Shown here in pieces: positions 4,663 through 5,811 of a stretch of DNA of 5,811 bases. Each line of letters opens with the position of its first letter. The first letter of the stretch is position 1. The stretch comes from a bacterium (GTDB lineage Bacteria; Patescibacteriota; Minisyncoccia; UBA6257): assembly GCA_021162155.1 (NCBI GenBank), contig JAGGZF010000004.1:1-5811 (forward strand). Reading direction: 5' to 3'. The notes below the pieces were generated by a model. That model saw only the letters and a program-made list of their open reading frames with translations, had not been told where the DNA came from and did not search any database. A program made the translations under genes and the position numbers.

Positions 4663-5071
4663 AAAAAGAGAGTTAAAAAGAAGGATAAACGATTTAAAAA
4701 AGGAAATACTTTTCCACCGCCAAAAGTATTATAATAATGACTCTCAGATACCAGATAAGGTATATGATGAGTTGAAAGATGAGTTGAGAAATTTAATGGA
4801 TGAATACCGCAAAATTAAGGTGATGGATTTAATAAAGATAAGAAAAATTATTGGAAAAATTATCATAATAACCATCCTTCTCTTTTCTATATATAGGTGT
4901 CTTATAAAGCCCCCTATTTATTATAAACTAGGGGGAATAAGAACGCATAAACCTTACCGTTCCTATCAAGCTCCTATTGTAGATTTTTATAAATTACTTT
5001 CTGAGCTTATAGGATTGGGTATATTGGGAGCAGCCGTTTATTGGCTTTTATTGAAAGATAATAAAAAATGA
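4652..5071 (+). CDS. LigA domain-Ia-like segment fused to two membrane helices, 139 aa
   Basis: Residues about 8-52 resemble domain Ia of NAD+-dependent DNA ligase, which binds the NMN half of NAD+: a basic leading helix, then FHRQKYYNND, QIPDKVYDELKDEL and a charged helix. Against E. coli LigA, Y26 aligns with Tyr22, Y27 with His23, D35 with Asp32, Y38 with Tyr35 and D39 with Asp36, with one residue missing in the loop. No adenylation domain (KxDG) follows. Instead there is a membrane helix at about 66-85, a basic and tyrosine-containing loop, and a second helix at about 117-134 ending in KDNKK. Both ends would lie on the same side, probably the cytoplasm. AAGGAAG at 4638-4644 supports the start. 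It overlaps the regulator by 11 bases and the next gene by 4. The ligase resemblance could also be a chance helical hairpin; I hold it as probable, not certain. Confidence 0.7.
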   Translation: MVDKKRELKRRINDLKKEILFHRQKYYNNDSQIPDKVYDELKDELRNLMDEYRKIKVMDLIKIRKIIGKIIIITILLFSIYRCLIKPPIYYKLGGIRTHKPYRSYQAPIVDFYKLLSELIGLGILGAAVYWLLLKDNKK

Positions 5072-5640
5072 ATAAAAAACAATTAATAGTTGTTTGGATA
5101 ATAGGGGTATTAACTATGTCTGTCTCCTCTGCATATTCCCAGGACATATATAGAAAAGGTGGCGAGTTATATTTAGATTATAAAAGTAAGACATACAAGG
5201 TTTACCAGTATAACGAAGGATGGAAGTTCAAATTTTATAGTCTCCAATATTGGTCTGAAGATGAATATAAAATCCCAGAGGGATTGGTGCTTGTCATTGA
5301 TAAAAACGGTAAAGTTCTCAAGGAAATAAGATGCACTGAATACAGACCAGATATTGTGCTTTATGATATTAATGGCGATGCAATGCAGGATTTAATTCTA
5401 TTCTGGAATTGTGGAGCACATTCATTAACGGTTCAGGTATGGATGAATAAAGATAAGGATTTTGAAAAGGTCTTTGAGAAATTCAATGATAAAAATGTAT
5501 TTTTTACTATAAAGAATGGAATACCGGCATTGGCATTTAAAAAAGAATATCCGATGTCATGTATTAATGATAATTTTCCAGATGCCGATTATGATTTTTA
5601 TTTATGGGATGGTAAAACATTTAAAATAAAGAATGAATAA
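5068..5640 (+). CDS. Secreted protein with one FG-GAP-like calcium loop, 190 aa
   Basis: Residues 1-24 are a signal peptide: MNKK, a hydrophobic core (LIVVWIIGVLTM) and a likely signal-peptidase I site after AYS (residues 22-24). There is no lipobox cysteine. The mature part is rich in aromatic beta-strands. Residues 97-111 (VLYDINGDAMQDLILFW) contain a DxNxDxxxD loop (D100, N102, D104, D108) typical of FG-GAP/VCBS or dockerin-like calcium sites. Three cysteines (89, 115, 165) could form a disulfide outside the cytoplasm. A single such repeat is too few for a propeller, so this is perhaps a small beta-domain; the exact role is unknown. The ATG overlaps the upstream stop as ATGA (5068-5071), so translation is coupled to the LigA-Ia/membrane protein, suggesting that the two act together at the envelope. 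Confidence 0.8.
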   Translation: MNKKQLIVVWIIGVLTMSVSSAYSQDIYRKGGELYLDYKSKTYKVYQYNEGWKFKFYSLQYWSEDEYKIPEGLVLVIDKNGKVLKEIRCTEYRPDIVLYDINGDAMQDLILFWNCGAHSLTVQVWMNKDKDFEKVFEKFNDKNVFFTIKNGIPALAFKKEYPMSCINDNFPDADYDFYLWDGKTFKIKNE

Positions 5641-5672
5641 AAAAAATATTAGACATTCGGATAAATAAAAAA

Positions 5673-5699
5673 CTATAACAAAAATGGAATTTGTTATAG
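5673..5699. repeat. Perfect 10-bp inverted repeat around a start codon
   Basis: CTATAACAAA (5673-5682) and TTTGTTATAG (5690-5699) pair perfectly across a 7-base loop (5683-5689) that contains the ATG at 5684. The stem is AT-rich but could be an RNA hairpin that presents or hides the start, or an operator for a dimeric regulator. The right arm is repeated at 5711-5720. Confidence 0.8.
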
Positions 5700-5811
5700 G
5701 ACTTCTGATATTTGTTATAGCACTTCTGATAATAACAGGAATAATTTTTATGATAGCTTTGGGGTTAGTTCAAATAATAGGTATAGATAGAGATAAAATG
5801 CATTATAGGAC
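5684..5811 (+). CDS. Small membrane protein, start of gene only (partial)
   Basis: The open frame from ATG 5684 to the window edge gives 42 residues: EFVIGLLIFVIALLIITGII and FMIALGLVQIIG, then a charged segment (IDRDKMHYR). This is one long or two short hydrophobic helices with a cytoplasmic-type charged end. No ribosome-binding site is visible at normal distance, and the start lies in a hairpin loop. A later ATG at 5750 is possible. The first seven residues after Glu are duplicated by a 21-bp tandem repeat. It follows the secreted-protein gene by 43 bases and may be in the same operon. It is too short and generic to name. Confidence 0.5.
   Translation, partial: MEFVIGLLIFVIALLIITGIIFMIALGLVQIIGIDRDKMHYR
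5690..5731 (+). repeat. Two tandem copies of a 21-bp unit
   Basis: TTTGTTATAGGACTTCTGAT plus A (5690-5710) is repeated at 5711-5731 with one difference (G to C). The unit is seven codons, so it duplicates FVIGLLI as FVIALLI in frame, lengthening the hydrophobic helix. It looks like a recent slippage event. Confidence 0.85.

Overview
The window is AT-rich bacterial DNA from an organism I cannot place below the level of an uncultured bacterium. Good Shine-Dalgarno sites (AGGAGGT, AAAGGAG, AAGGGGG) and sigma70-type promoters support a bacterial origin. Proteins are lysine- and glutamate-rich, and genes are tightly packed, often overlapping or a few bases apart. I see no ribosomal, tRNA or central-metabolism genes and no phage structural genes. 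The content (small orphan ORFs, a zinc-finger primase fragment, an AAA+ helicase-like ATPase, HTH proteins) fits an accessory region such as an integrated plasmid-like or virus-like element.

Region 1 (1-257) holds the 3' end of an unidentified gene, then a ~30-bp repeat (copy 1). Region 2 (258-1450) is a minus-strand gene for a 371-residue basic protein with a possible HTH. It has a well-formed promoter that faces away from the plus-strand genes. Region 3 (1447-3987) is a plus-strand run of five genes: a 60-residue orphan, a DUF5659-like protein, a protein ending in a DnaG-type CHC2 zinc finger, an AAA+ ATPase with a C-terminal winged-helix-like segment, and a 62-residue orphan. The zinc-finger and ATPase genes look like a minimal DNA-replication module that lacks any visible primase catalytic domain.

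Four half-copies of one repeat (core TGTAGACTG plus a G-rich arm ending GGGGTA) lie at gene ends: at 150-179, as an inverted pair at 3721-3782 inside the last 20 codons of the ATPase gene, and at 3981-4010 over the stop of the next gene. Copies at 150 and 3782 are inverted and bracket the replication module, so the repeats may be element ends, insertions of a small palindromic (MITE-like) element, or protein-binding sites.

Region 4 (4057-4440) encodes a phBC6A51-like HTH protein. Region 5 (4442-5811) looks like a separate operon. A near-consensus promoter sits so close to the start of a Cro/XRE-type regulator that its mRNA should be leaderless or nearly so. The regulator gene overlaps one for a protein joining a LigA domain-Ia-like segment to two membrane helices. 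That in turn overlaps a secreted protein with one FG-GAP/EF-hand-like loop. A small membrane protein runs off the window, its start codon lying in the loop of a perfect 10-bp inverted repeat.

The strongest leads are the repeat family around the replication genes, the LigA-Ia/membrane fusion, and the leaderless regulator promoter. None proves a new system from this sequence alone.
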